Assembly (NCBI GenBank): GCA_958477305.1
Contig: CAUEFI010000008.1
Span: 1-64,000, forward strand
Length of the DNA stretch: 64,000 nt
Origin: HGM12998 sp900756495
GTDB taxonomy: Bacteria; Bacillota; Clostridia; Oscillospirales; Oscillospiraceae
Reading direction: 5' to 3'
Part shown: in pieces, positions 8,603 to 17,132 of the stretch
Numbering within the stretch: the first letter of the stretch is position 1
Layout: each line of letters starts with the position of its first letter
Notes under the pieces: generated by a model
Seen by the model: only the letters and a program-made list of their open reading frames with translations
Told to the model about the DNA's origin: nothing
The model's database searches: none
Position numbers and translations under genes: made by a program

Positions 8603-10091
8603 GTGGCAACAGAGGAAGAACTGCGAAACAAACTGGCCGAGCTGCTGGAGGCGGGCGAACCCCGGGGGGGATTCGACGGCTTTGATCCACTATCTCATCG
8701 AAGTATGCCGATGCTACCAGGGCCTCAAGGAATTCCACAGCCTGCTCCCATACCGGAAGCGTCTGGTTGAGCTGCAGCCAAACGCGGTCCATTATAACAA
8801 CTACGCCGTCTGCTGTGTCGACACCGGCTACTATCGAGACGTCCTCCCCTATTACCGGCGCGCTCTGGAGGCCGAGCGAAGGGAAAACACCTCCAGCATT
8901 ATTTACAGCAACTTAATCCGATATGTCGCCGATCGGGGGACTTTTGACGCCGCGCTGCACATACAGCTCCTGCCCCGTACATATAGCGCCTCGCTGGAGT
9001 ACATCATCGGGCTTGCCAATGCCTGTGTCCAATATGGCCGCCTTGACGGTTTCCGGCTGACAAACGGTCTGGTCATCTCCAAAGACTGCGACGACTATGA
9101 AAAGCACTCCGTTGTCAAGACCATTTTTGACGCCACTGCGGACCTGCCCAATAAGCACAAGGTGCGGGCTCTGCTGGTCGCTCTCTATGCCAATGTCACC
9201 ACCATCAAAAATGGGCACAGGGCCAACCTGTGCTGGTCCGGCGGCGAGATCGGGCACTATACCCGAGTGGAAAACTTAAAGCACTTGGTAAAGCGCGGCG
9301 GCGACACCTATCTCCACCTATACAATGTAGCCTATATGAACGATCCCTCGGAGGGCAAGGTTTTCGACCGGCTGCTGGAGGAATTCGGCGCCGTTTCCCG
9401 CAAACATTCCGACCCGGAGTGCGAGCGCCTCGGCCGCCGCTGTCGGAGCTACGGCTACAGCAACACCTACCTTGGCAGCTTCTCCGCCAGCATTGACAGT
9501 CTCCCCATGTGGGTACAGTACGGCAATGGCGGACAGGGGTGTTGTCTTATCTTCCCAGACGATTTCTTTGATGAGGACGAGCCTTTTCTCACCCCGCCGC
9601 CCGGTGTTCTGGCAGCCCAGGAGCCGGAGGAGGGCGAAGCGAAGCCGCCGGCCGAGGAGCGCTATGTGCTCTATGAGGTCTCCTATATCTCTCAGGTGGA
9701 GGAATATCATTACAGCGACAATCTGCGCGCCATCGCAGACCTGTACACCCAGATCGGTACGGTTCTGGACTCGCTCTCAAATCCCGACATCATTCAGCTC
9801 CTCAGCGGATATGTGGAGAGTATTCTGGACCAGATCCGATTTCTGTATAAGGAGCCCGACTACAGCCATGAGCAGGAATACCGCATTGTCAAATGGGCGG
9901 ACCAGCCCCTGTGTGACGAGGGGATGCGCAGCGGAGAGGTCCCGCACCTATATATCAATCTGGAGCGTCCTCTCAGGTATAAGGAGATTATTTTGGGTCC
10001 AAAGCTGGAGCATCCTTCCACCGTCGCCCCCTATCTCCATTACACAGAGAAAGTGGACAGGGTTACCCAATCCACCATACGATATCAGTAG
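8603..10091 (+). pseudogene. DUF2971 protein with TPR-like N-terminus; frameshift at a 7-G run
   Basis: Two frames must be joined to give a sensible protein. From GTG 8603 the first frame reads MATEEELRNKLAELLEAGEP; it then stops soon after a run of seven G (about 8664-8670), where the main frame continues as GGDSTALIHYLIEV to 10091. Using GTG 8601 in the main frame avoids a frameshift but gives an unnatural Trp/Cys-rich start. The N-terminal half has TPR-like helices (SLLPYRKRLVELQPNAVHYNN); the second half is a DUF2971 domain (LKHLVKRGG...YMNDPSEG at about residues 220-250). The frameshift may be an assembly error, a true mutation, or phase variation. About 490 residues if repaired. Ends at a strong terminator. 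Confidence 0.75.
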
Positions 10092-10127
10092 AGACCATCC
10101 CCGGCGGTGCACGCCGGGGATGGTCTC
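10091..10127 (+). terminator. Rho-independent terminator after DUF2971 gene
   Basis: Perfect 16-base arms (10091-10106, 10112-10127) with a 5-base loop, followed by TTATCTTT. The left arm overlaps the stop codon by one base. Confidence 0.85.
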
Positions 10128-10224
10128 TTATCTTTCATAAAATCTTAATAGATTGTTTCATATTTTTTTCCGTCGCCTGTGATATGGTTATCCCAGATTT
10201 GTAAATATGAGAGGAAGCGATTGC

Positions 10225-11946
10225 ATGAAAACCGGACTTAGAGCGGCGGTCATCGGTCTGTCTGCCGCGCTGCTGCTCCCGATCTGGGCTATGGCTGCGC
10301 AGGTCCCGGCGGAGGGCAGGCTGGAGGACCTGAATTTTCTCTACGACACGCTGAAGGAGAACCATCCAGACCTGTTCGCCAATACCCCGGAGGAGGTCTT
10401 TTCGGCCAGGAAAGCCGAAATCGCGGACCGGCTGGCGGCCGACAGTCAGGCTGAATTTGTCTTGGATCTCCAGAGCTTGGCGGCACTGGCCGGGGACTCC
10501 CATACCACCCTGAGCCTGAGCTTTGAAGAAATTCACTACTATCCCTTCACGCTGGACACATTTGGAAGCAGCTGGGTACTCACCCGCTCCGACCGCAGGG
10601 AGGATGTAGGAAAAACCGTCACCGCCGTGGCCGGATTGACCATGGACGAATTCTGCCGTCAATTTTCCGTCATTGTCAGCGCAGATAATGAGATAAAGCT
10701 GGCCCGTCAAGTCAAATCCGTCTGTTATGCGGCTGAAATTTTAGACTATCTGGGCCTTACCAACCAGGACGGCACGGTGACCCTGACGCTTGCAGCTGCA
10801 GACGGAACAACCGAAGAGCGGATCTATTCCCCACTCACTCCCGAGATGTTTTCCGAGACCGCCCGCTTCCGGCTGGCCGACTTCCGCTCCGCCGCCCCCG
10901 CTACCGAATATGACAAGAGCCGTGCCTACTTCTCCCTGTCCCTGAACGAGGAGACCTATTACATCCAGTACAACGTCTGCCAGGAGGACCCCGAACTTCC
11001 CATGGAGACCTTTGCCGCACAAGTTCAGAGCGATCTGCAGGCTGGTGGGTATACACAGGTGCTCCTGGATCTGCGCAACAACGGCGGCGGTTCGGATGGG
11101 GTAATCATTCCGCTGCTGATGGTTCTGCGTGAGGAGATGGAGCAGGGCGGCCTTCGCCTGTTCTGCCTCATCGGCGAGACCACCTTCTCATCCGGGATCA
11201 TCAATGCAGTGGAAATCCGCGAGATGGGCGCGGTGCTGGCGGGAACGCTCACCAGCGGCAGCGTGGATCACTTCGGGTCGGTACGTTCCTACCAGCTTCC
11301 CAACTCCGGGCTCACACTGCGCTGTTCCTCCAAATGGATCGCCATGGACGACCTGCTGGAAGCCGCAATTCCCTATGGTGTGGAGCCGCTGAAGCCCGAT
11401 ATCTCTATTGCGCAGACGCTGGAGGACTATCTCGGCGGAAAAGATACGCTTGTCGAGGATTTGCTCAAGAATGGCGCCGGCTATTCTCTGCCGGCGGAGC
11501 CGTCAGCCCCCCTCACCCGCGGACGCTTGGCTTGGCTGTTATGGCAGGAGGCCGGCTCGCCGCCCGCAGAGCAATATGCGCCCTTTCAGGATCTGATTCC
11601 CTGCAGCTACTATGCAGGCGCCGTGAGCTGGGCCCAGGCAAATGAGATTGTCACCGGAGTCTCCCAGGCTGCCTTCCAGGCCTCCCGGCCGGTCACCCGC
11701 CAAGAGGCGGCGGTGATGCTGAACCGGTACGCCGCATGGAAAGGGCTCTCCTCTTCCGGTAAACCCGCAGTATCATACAACGACACCCCCGCTCCATGGG
11801 CCGCGCAGGCCGTAGAGCAGGTCTGCGCCTGGGGGCTCATGACAGCGGACCTCGGCTTATTCCAGCCCGACAGTACCATGACGAGGTCAGAGGGCGAGGC
11901 CGCCGTCGCCGCACTTGCAGCGCTGCTTGAACGCGATTTGCCATAG
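10225..11946 (+). CDS. Secreted S41-type peptidase with C-terminal SLH repeats
   Basis: A 573-residue exported protein. I use the ATG at 10225 (MKTGLRAAVIGLSAALLLP), giving a clear signal peptide cut near AMA-AQ, with a purine-rich ribosome site about 10 bases upstream; the ATG at 10207 has none. The middle (about 230-390) is a tail-specific (S41) peptidase core: a conserved LRNNGGGSDG stretch and the GETTFSSGI segment where the family serine sits. No PDZ domain is evident. The last 170 residues hold about three S-layer-homology repeats (PLTRGRLAWLLW; FQDLIPCSYYAGAVSWA; YNDTPAPWAAQAVEQV), which bind secondary wall polymers. So it probably acts at the cell surface. Monocistronic, closed by a terminator. 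Confidence 0.88.
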   Translation: MKTGLRAAVIGLSAALLLPIWAMAAQVPAEGRLEDLNFLYDTLKENHPDLFANTPEEVFSARKAEIADRLAADSQAEFVLDLQSLAALAGDSHTTLSLSFEEIHYYPFTLDTFGSSWVLTRSDRREDVGKTVTAVAGLTMDEFCRQFSVIVSADNEIKLARQVKSVCYAAEILDYLGLTNQDGTVTLTLAAADGTTEERIYSPLTPEMFSETARFRLADFRSAAPATEYDKSRAYFSLSLNEETYYIQYNVCQEDPELPMETFAAQVQSDLQAGGYTQVLLDLRNNGGGSDGVIIPLLMVLREEMEQGGLRLFCLIGETTFSSGIINAVEIREMGAVLAGTLTSGSVDHFGSVRSYQLPNSGLTLRCSSKWIAMDDLLEAAIPYGVEPLKPDISIAQTLEDYLGGKDTLVEDLLKNGAGYSLPAEPSAPLTRGRLAWLLWQEAGSPPAEQYAPFQDLIPCSYYAGAVSWAQANEIVTGVSQAAFQASRPVTRQEAAVMLNRYAAWKGLSSSGKPAVSYNDTPAPWAAQAVEQVCAWGLMTADLGLFQPDSTMTRSEGEAAVAALAALLERDLP

Positions 11947-11960
11947 ATTGCAGCTGTCGA

Positions 11961-12518
11961 TCAACTTCTATCCCCGGCGCGCCCAGCTGACGCGCCGGGG
12001 ACTGCTTTATTTTCGCAGAAGCCGGACAGCCGGCAGAGCTGATCCGCCGCCTGTTCCGCCGTAATTTCAGTGACGTCAATTTTAACTGTATCCAATGTCT
12101 CATACAGCAGACGATATCTGAGACTTCTCTCTATAACATTCTCCCGGCGAATGCCACGCGCCACATCTTTTCTCAGCCTGCTTATCAGAGCCTCTTGGCC
12201 GCAGAGCAGGGATACGGCATGAACCGTACAGTCTTTTGTGTCCAATCTGGAGAGAATTTCGTCGAGGATTTTCTGTTCCTGCAACACCCAGCAGAAAATC
12301 ACGTATTGAAAGGCAGGGCTGCATAGGAAGCGATTGAGCAGACAGCAGATATTGTCCATGACCACCGCCTTCGTCTCCTCTGTCACACAAAAGGGATGCA
12401 TATCCCAGCACCAGTCTCCGTCAAGAAAGACGCTGCCGGGCAGCTTCTGTTTCATGATTTGACAGACTGCGGTCTTCCCTGTTCCCATCGCACCTCCAAT
12501 GAGATATAAATGTTTCAT
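11961..12518 (-). CDS. P-loop nucleotide-binding protein (small kinase-like ATPase)
   Basis: A 185-residue cytoplasmic protein starting at ATG 12518 (MKHLYLIGGAMGTGKTAV), with GAGGTG a few bases upstream; the longer frame from 12557 lacks a ribosome site. The Walker A motif GGAMGTGKT is at residues 8-16 and a DGDWCW motif follows strand 2, typical of small kinases of the AAA_33/zeta-toxin-like type. An Arg-rich lid (RLRKDVARGIRRENVIERSLRYR) is at about 125-150. The substrate cannot be told. The last fifteen or so residues are coded by the terminator hairpin shared with the S41 gene, so the true C-terminus may originally have been shorter. Confidence 0.8.
   Translation of the reverse strand: MKHLYLIGGAMGTGKTAVCQIMKQKLPGSVFLDGDWCWDMHPFCVTEETKAVVMDNICCLLNRFLCSPAFQYVIFCWVLQEQKILDEILSRLDTKDCTVHAVSLLCGQEALISRLRKDVARGIRRENVIERSLRYRLLYETLDTVKIDVTEITAEQAADQLCRLSGFCENKAVPGASAGRAGDRS
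11972..12000. terminator. Bidirectional terminator between convergent genes
   Basis: Perfect arms 11972-11981 and 11991-12000 (CCCCGGCGCG / CGCGCCGGGG) with T-rich sequence on the right. It serves the S41 gene; the opposing NTP-binding gene reads through it as codons before stopping at 11961. Confidence 0.75.
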
Positions 12519-12588
12519 AATGCACCTCATTCCACTTGTCTGCGCACGTGCAGGCATACATTTGGAAGCTGTTGATCACAATAGCAGG

Positions 12589-12617
12589 ATGACAAAAGTA
12601 TGGCAGGCTGATATAAT
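12589..12617 (+). promoter_or_regulatory. Promoter of the GNAT-rsmA pair
   Basis: ATGACA (12589-12594), 17 bases, TATAAT (12612-12617), 45 bases before the GNAT start. Confidence 0.65.
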
Positions 12618-12662
12618 AAGCATTACAGTTTCTTATTTTTTACGTGGAAAGGGCAATCTGCA

Positions 12663-13331
12663 ATGGAATGGAGTATCAGGCTGGAAACCCCCGCCGACTA
12701 CCGCGCCGCCGAGGCGGTGACCCGCGAGGCCTTTTGGAATGTGTACAAGCCCGGCTGCAACGAGCACTACTACCTTCATCTGCTGCGCTGCTCCCCCGCC
12801 TTTTTGCCGGAACTGACCTTTTTGTGCGAGGCAGACGGCGTACCGGCCGGACATATCGCCTGCTCGTCCAGCCGTATCGACCTGAATACAGGCGGACGGA
12901 TGGATACCATTACCTTCGGCCCGCTGAGTGTTCTGCCAGCCTATCAAAAGCTGGGGATGGGCCGGAGGTTGGTCTGCCATGCTTTGCGCAGCGCCGCCGC
13001 TCTGGGGCATAAGGCGGTGATCATCCTGGGCGATCCGCGCCATTACGGCCGCTATGGCTTCTTCTGCGGAGAGCGGTGGTCCATCGCCCTGGAGGACGGC
13101 CGCTATCTTCCCGGGCTTCAGGCACTGGAGCTGACGCCCGGCGCTCTGGAAAATGCCGTAGGCCGCTTCCGTGAGGGCTTTGTCTTCCAGCCGTCCGAAG
13201 GAGATCTCGCGCGTTTCGATGCCCAATTTCCTGTAAAGGAAAAAGCTGTTACAGTGTCTCAAACAGAATTCCAGGTCATGTGCGGTCTGGCTCACGAGGT
13301 GATTCCCAATGGATTTATGCAATATCTCTGA
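12663..13331 (+). CDS. GNAT family N-acetyltransferase (YhbS-like)
   Basis: A 222-residue acetyl-CoA-dependent transferase. The N-terminal half has the GNAT fold, with the acetyl-CoA loop PAYQKLGMGRRLV at about 99-111 (Q/RxxGxG/A pattern) after the beta4 segment TFGPLSVLP. The DPRHYGRYGF segment (about residues 125-134) is typical of the YhbS subgroup, whose substrates are mostly unknown. The ATG at 12663 follows a GGAAAGGG site. Its stop lies 23 bases inside rsmA, so translation of the two is coupled; the pairing may be incidental. Confidence 0.9.
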   Translation: MEWSIRLETPADYRAAEAVTREAFWNVYKPGCNEHYYLHLLRCSPAFLPELTFLCEADGVPAGHIACSSSRIDLNTGGRMDTITFGPLSVLPAYQKLGMGRRLVCHALRSAAALGHKAVIILGDPRHYGRYGFFCGERWSIALEDGRYLPGLQALELTPGALENAVGRFREGFVFQPSEGDLARFDAQFPVKEKAVTVSQTEFQVMCGLAHEVIPNGFMQYL

Positions 13332-14184
13332 CATCAAAGGCCTGCTGTCCAGGCACGGCTTTCATTTTTCCAAGCGCATGGGGCAGAATTTTCTGATAGA
13401 AAGCTGGGTGCCGCGGGAGATTGCTGCAGCTTCAGAGGCGGATAAAAGCTGTGGCGTGCTGGAGATCGGTCCTGGCATCGGTCCCCTCACAGTCCAGCTG
13501 GCCGAGCGGGCGGGCCGTGTGGTCTCGGTAGAGCTGGATAAGAGCCTCCTCCCCATTCTGGACGAGACTCTGGCTCCCTATGACAATGCCGAGGTGGTCT
13601 CCGGGGACATCATGAGGCTCTCCATTTCCGCTCTCGTATCCGACAAGCTAAAAGGCCTTACACCAATTGCCTGCGCCAATCTCCCCTACAATATCACCAC
13701 GCCGGTCATCACTGCGCTGCTGGAGGCTAGGTGCTTTCGCTCCATCACTGTCATGATTCAGCGGGAAGTAGCGGCCAGGATCTGTGCCCTGCCCGGGACG
13801 GCGGACTATGGCGCCTTCTCCATTTTCTGCCGGTACCATGCGGAACCTGAGCGCCTCTTTGACGTGGGACCCGACTGTTTCCTCCCGGCTCCCAAGGTCA
13901 CTTCATCGGTGATTCGCCTGACCCCCAGGCAAGCCCCCCCGCCCGAGGTTGAAAATGAGACACTCTTTTTTCAGGTGGTCCGGGCGGCTTTTGCCCAGCG
14001 CCGCAAAACACTGCTCAACAGTCTCTCCTCCGTCTTTGGAAATCGGGCAGACAAAGAGTGCCTGCGGCAGATGATCCAAGCCTGTGGCCTGTCTGACGAC
14101 GTGCGCGGAGAACGTCTTGGCATCTCTGAGTTTGCCGCAGTGGCATCAGCCCTGCAAGTGCATCTGGACGGCAAAAAGTCTTGA
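13309..14184 (+). CDS. rsmA: 16S rRNA adenine dimethyltransferase
   Basis: RsmA/KsgA dimethylates the two adjacent adenines in the 3'-terminal hairpin of 16S rRNA, a late step of 30S assembly. The 291 residues carry the family landmarks: the substrate-clamp opening FHFSKRMGQNFL (residues 19-30), the SAM motif LEIGPGIGPLT (about 46-56), the catalytic NLPYNITTP (about 122-130) and the C-terminal domain with AAFAQRRKTLLNSL. It overlaps the preceding GNAT gene by 23 bases and ends in front of a strong terminator. Loss of this enzyme classically gives kasugamycin resistance. Confidence 0.97.
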   Translation: MDLCNISDIKGLLSRHGFHFSKRMGQNFLIESWVPREIAAASEADKSCGVLEIGPGIGPLTVQLAERAGRVVSVELDKSLLPILDETLAPYDNAEVVSGDIMRLSISALVSDKLKGLTPIACANLPYNITTPVITALLEARCFRSITVMIQREVAARICALPGTADYGAFSIFCRYHAEPERLFDVGPDCFLPAPKVTSSVIRLTPRQAPPPEVENETLFFQVVRAAFAQRRKTLLNSLSSVFGNRADKECLRQMIQACGLSDDVRGERLGISEFAAVASALQVHLDGKKS

Positions 14185-14251
14185 GTTGTCCGGTAATATG
14201 CCGTCTCAAACCGCCCTTTCTCCAACTCTGTCAAAGAAATCTGAGCATACG

Positions 14252-14279
14252 GGGCCCCATCCTCAGTAGGATGGGGCCC
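14252..14279. terminator. Terminator between rsmA and the LysR remnant
   Basis: Perfect 12-base arms (14252-14263, 14268-14279) with a CAGT loop and a TGTTTCT tail; serves the convergent genes on both sides. Confidence 0.8.
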
Positions 14280-14284
14280 TGTTT

Positions 14285-15118
14285 CTATCCCTCCTTCGGA
14301 GATTCCAGCGCCGTGTGAAGTCTTCTGAGAAAGACTTCTGCCGCGGAGGAGAAGACCTGATATTTTTTCCACGCGAGATACATCCAGGACTCCAGTCTCG
14401 GTTCCAGCGGCCGAAAACAGAGATTCATTCCGTCAGAGATGCGGACCAGCTTGTCCAGCGTAAAAAGGCAGCCCATTCCCTCCTCCACCGCCAATGCCAG
14501 TGTGTTGACCAGATTCCCGGTGGTTACCACCCTCAGCTTCTCATATCCGTAACCCAGCCAGCCGGACAGGCCGTTTTCTCCCTCCATCTGCCGGGAGGAC
14601 ATCAGCGTCAAATCCCGCAGATCCTCCGGCCGGATACACTCCAGCGCCGCAAGGGGATGGTCTTTCCGCATTAAAAGCCCCCATGTATCCGGACTGGGGA
14701 GGCGGATATAGTCATATTTACTCATATCTATGGGTTCGATCAGTGTGCCAAAGTCAATGAGCCCCCGATCCAGCCGCTCTGTCACATCATAACCGTCCCC
14801 ACTGAAAAAGTGAAAGCGAATGTCAGGATACTGCTCCTGAACTTGTCTGGCCGTTCTGACAATGAGACGCATTCCCTCCGTCTCGCCGCCGCCGATATAT
14901 ATATCCCCGCCGATGCTTTTGTCCGAGGCACTGACCTCGGCCTTTGTTTTTTCTACCAGGGACACGATTTCCTCTGCCCGCTTCCGCAGGATCATCCCCT
15001 CTTTTGTCAGGGTAATCTTACGCTTTCCCCGAATGAACAGCCGCTTCCCCAGCTCCTCCTCCAACTCCATCAGCTGTCTGGAGAGCGGCGGCTGGGTCAT
15101 ATGCAGCGCCTGCTGGAC
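14285..15118 (-). pseudogene. LysR-type regulator, 5'-truncated
   Basis: The effector-binding domain and the second half of the winged helix-turn-helix (ALHMTQPPLSRQLMELEEELG) are intact, but the first 20-25 residues that every LysR protein has are absent. The frame remains open upstream to an ATG at 15235, yet those codons (MSLLGQWMSEKLLLVPLITL...) are the antisense of a MerR-like gene tail read on the other strand. The break lies at roughly 15100-15125. No other frame restores a LysR start. A deletion that removed the divergent promoter region and both 5' ends is the simplest explanation. DNA binding is very likely lost. Confidence 0.8.
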
Positions 15119-15238
15119 AGCTGTCACGAGGCTCAGCAGAAGATCGACTGTCTGGACTATCTGCTCTACCGGATGGAGCGTGATCAGAGGGACGAGGAGG
15201 AGCTTCTCAGACATCCATTGTCCAAGAAGGCTCATTGA
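15105..15238 (+). pseudogene. 3' remnant of a MerR-type regulator
   Basis: The plus strand codes about 42 residues with coiled-coil character (LLDSCHEAQQKIDCLDYLLY followed by a charged RMERDQRDEEE tail) and a TGA at 15236-15238. This matches the dimerisation helix and end of a small MerR regulator; the DNA-binding part is missing. The stop overlaps a TTG start of the aldo/keto reductase remnant, the arrangement expected for a MerR-reductase operon. Family call from the helical pattern only. Confidence 0.45.
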
Positions 15239-15475
15239 CGAACACAGTCAAACTGAACAACAGTGTAGAAATACCCGTGGTTGGCTTCTGGCCGCATATG
15301 AACAGGCGGTCGGAGAGGTGCTGGACGCGGGCTACCGGCCTATTAATACTGCCCCGGAATGAAGGGGCGGCCGGCTTGGCAATCAGCGCCTCCGGTATTC
15401 CCTGTCTATCACCGCCAAAGCATAATCCGGCAGACGGATTATGAACAGACCAAGTCGACCTTTGAGGATTTGATT
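15235..15475 (+). pseudogene. Aldo/keto reductase remnant 1 (N-terminal third, frameshifted)
   Basis: Opens with the family start MTNTVKLNNSVEIPVVGF from TTG 15235, then the similarity moves between frames: AVGEVLDAGYRPINTAPE in a second frame, NEGAAGLAISASGIP in the first again, and RQTDYEQTKSTFEDLIG in another. These are the expected successive blocks of an aldo/keto reductase (cofactor barrel strands 1-3, including the GYR.IDTA motif whose Asp is changed to Asn). At least two indels and an in-frame stop make it non-functional; the rest of the gene is absent. Confidence 0.75.
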
Positions 15476-15492
15476 GGAAGGGAGAGACACAT

Positions 15493-16059
15493 ATGGGATA
15501 TGAGGCGATTGAAGCAGCGGCAGAGGCTCTGGGCATTCCTGTCTATCAGTACATGCGTATCGCCAGTCAGCGGGCGCTGAGGCTGACTGCAGAACTGAAC
15601 GGCACCTACCATACACCGGAAGAGGTAGTGCGTCTATTTTCCCAGCTCATCGGGAAGCCAGTAGGCAGTGACTTCTGCCTTTTCCCACCGTTCTATACAG
15701 ATTACGGTCAAAATATAACCGTAGGCAAAGTCGTGTTCCTCAACAGCAGCTGCCACTTTCAGGATCAGGGTGGTATCACCATTGGGGACGGCGCCCTGAT
15801 CGGACACCAAGTGGTGCTGGCCACTTTAAACCACAACGAAATTCCATCCCGCCGCAATGAATTGATCTCCGGCCCTATCGTGATAGGGAAACATGTCTGG
15901 ATCGGATCCAACGCTACGGTAACACCCGGCGTGACCATCGGCGACGGGGCCATCGTCGCGGCCGGCGCTGTGGTGACAAAAGACGTGCCTGCCAATACCG
16001 TAGCCGCTGGCGTTCCGGCACGGATCATCCGAGATATCAGGAGGGATGAAAACTCATAA
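15493..16059 (+). CDS. Sugar O-acetyltransferase (maltose/galactoside type, left-handed beta-helix)
   Basis: A 188-residue LbH acetyltransferase that moves acetyl from acetyl-CoA to a sugar hydroxyl. The N-terminal MAC segment (SQRALRLTAELNGTYHTPEE) is followed by hexapeptide repeats (IGDGALIGHQVVLATLNHN ... VWIGSNATVTPGVTIGDGAI) with the conserved His in ATLNHN (about residue 116). The ATG at 15493 has GGAAGGGAG upstream. It is the only intact gene in a decayed patch of redox genes; the aldo/keto reductase remnant runs almost into its start. Its residues 1-20 are less typical and may have been altered by the rearrangement. Confidence 0.88.
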   Translation: MGYEAIEAAAEALGIPVYQYMRIASQRALRLTAELNGTYHTPEEVVRLFSQLIGKPVGSDFCLFPPFYTDYGQNITVGKVVFLNSSCHFQDQGGITIGDGALIGHQVVLATLNHNEIPSRRNELISGPIVIGKHVWIGSNATVTPGVTIGDGAIVAAGAVVTKDVPANTVAAGVPARIIRDIRRDENS

Positions 16060-16474
16060 AACAGCGCTTACTCTGCATTTGCTCCGCCTTTTGCATAGCA
16101 TGCAGCTTCTCTCTGGCATTCTGTGCTTTCCAGGCCTCCCCTGCCCCCTCCTCAGAATCAGAATACACAGCGCAAACAGGCCTTATCCCAGCCTCCCATT
16201 CTGCCACCGGCACCACCCGAACCCTTGCCGAGTACGCGGCGGACATTTAAATGCCGATCTCAGCGAAATTGTTCCACAGGCTCCTTATACCAGCGATGAT
16301 TGGACTACAGGAGCTCTTCCAGCAGGACAACGAGAGAGCAGAACGATCCGGCGACATCAGCCTCCATTTTCTCGCCCCGGATGCAGATTGGCGCTCTGGC
16401 AGACGCTTTGCAGGAGGCACATCTAGGGAGGCGATCCAAGCGTGGATAGAAACGCTTGATTTGCCCGTGCTTTA
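16057..16474 (+). pseudogene. Flavodoxin-like lipoprotein remnant
   Basis: Spread over frames: a Cys-rich export signal (CICSAFCIACSFSLAFCAF), a Ser/Glu linker, then SATGTTRTLAEYAADI, the FMN phosphate loop of flavodoxins, ending at a stop near 16250. The similarity continues in the next frame as ADLSEIVPQAPYTSDDW and, after an apparent internal deletion, as GRRFAGGTSREAIQAWIETL, the family C-terminus. So the gene has at least one frameshift and has lost its middle. Such secreted flavodoxins often neighbour aldo/keto reductases and MerR/LysR regulators in Clostridia, matching the remains here. Confidence 0.7.
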
Positions 16475-16502
16475 GGCAGACGCCCCCTATGGTATCTCTT
16501 TT

Positions 16503-16799
16503 CATTTTGATACAAAAACAGTTACCCTCAACAGCGGCTACGAAATGCCTATCTACGGCCTCGGCACTTACAGTCTGCTGGACGATGAAGTCATCTATGA
16601 GATTGCGTCTGCCCACGGCAAGTCTTCCGCACAGATTATCCTAAGATGGAACCTGCAAAGAGGCATAGTGATAATTCCGGGCTCCAGTAATCCCGATCAC
16701 ATTCAGGAAAATACGGAACTGTTTGGCTTTGAACTGATAGCGGAAGAAATGGTGCGTATCAATATACTGGACCGCAACGAAAAACACGATTGGTACTGA
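16503..16799 (+). pseudogene. Aldo/keto reductase remnant 2 (internal deletion)
   Basis: A single open frame joins the family N-terminus (TKTVTLNSGYEMPIYGLGTY) directly to the C-terminal part (IASAHGKSSAQIILRWNLQRG then VIIPGSSNPDHIQENTELF), so roughly 170 central residues, including the catalytic Tyr/Lys/His region, are gone in frame. The initiation codon is also missing. Non-functional; it documents a second reductase that once stood in this cluster. Confidence 0.8.
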
Positions 16800-17132
16800 T
16801 ATCGGCTACGCTGTTCGGCATGTCACACAGTTCATCCTTGAGTACTGCGCCTGGATGAGCGCCATTTCTTATGTTCTGTTATCAAAGCAATTTTGTCTCA
16901 AAAACCAGTCTGTTTGGCAAATAGCTTTATTTATCATTGCCATTGTACAGGGAAAAATTGTATCAGCCAAAAATCGACATGGATTCCTATCGTGAATTCC
17001 CCACCAAATGAACGGTACAAGTTAGAATCCTTTTTATAAAATGGACGAAAAAAGCTTGCAAATTGCAGCAGTTTTCCGTACAATAGAATTTAACCCAGTA
17101 AAGTGTATGTATCAGTTAGGAGGAAGTCACAC
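16800..17132. other. Intergenic region before pckG
   Basis: The first 200 bases contain a short open stretch with hydrophobic coding character (around 16800-16990) that may be the remains of a membrane protein, too eroded to name. The last 80 bases hold the pckG promoter and leader. Confidence 0.4.
17056..17084 (+). promoter_or_regulatory. Promoter of pckG
   Basis: TTGCAA (17056-17061), 17 bases, TACAAT (17079-17084), about 50 bases before the start codon. Confidence 0.7.

Noticed and set aside
8601..10091. DUF2971 gene starting at GTG 8601 without a frameshift
   Set aside because: Gives an unlikely Trp/Cys/Arg-rich start, while the adjacent frame gives a natural N-terminus up to the G run.
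14285..15235. LysR protein of 316 residues as an intact gene
   Set aside because: The first 40 residues do not belong to LysR and are the antisense of another gene; treated as 5'-truncated.
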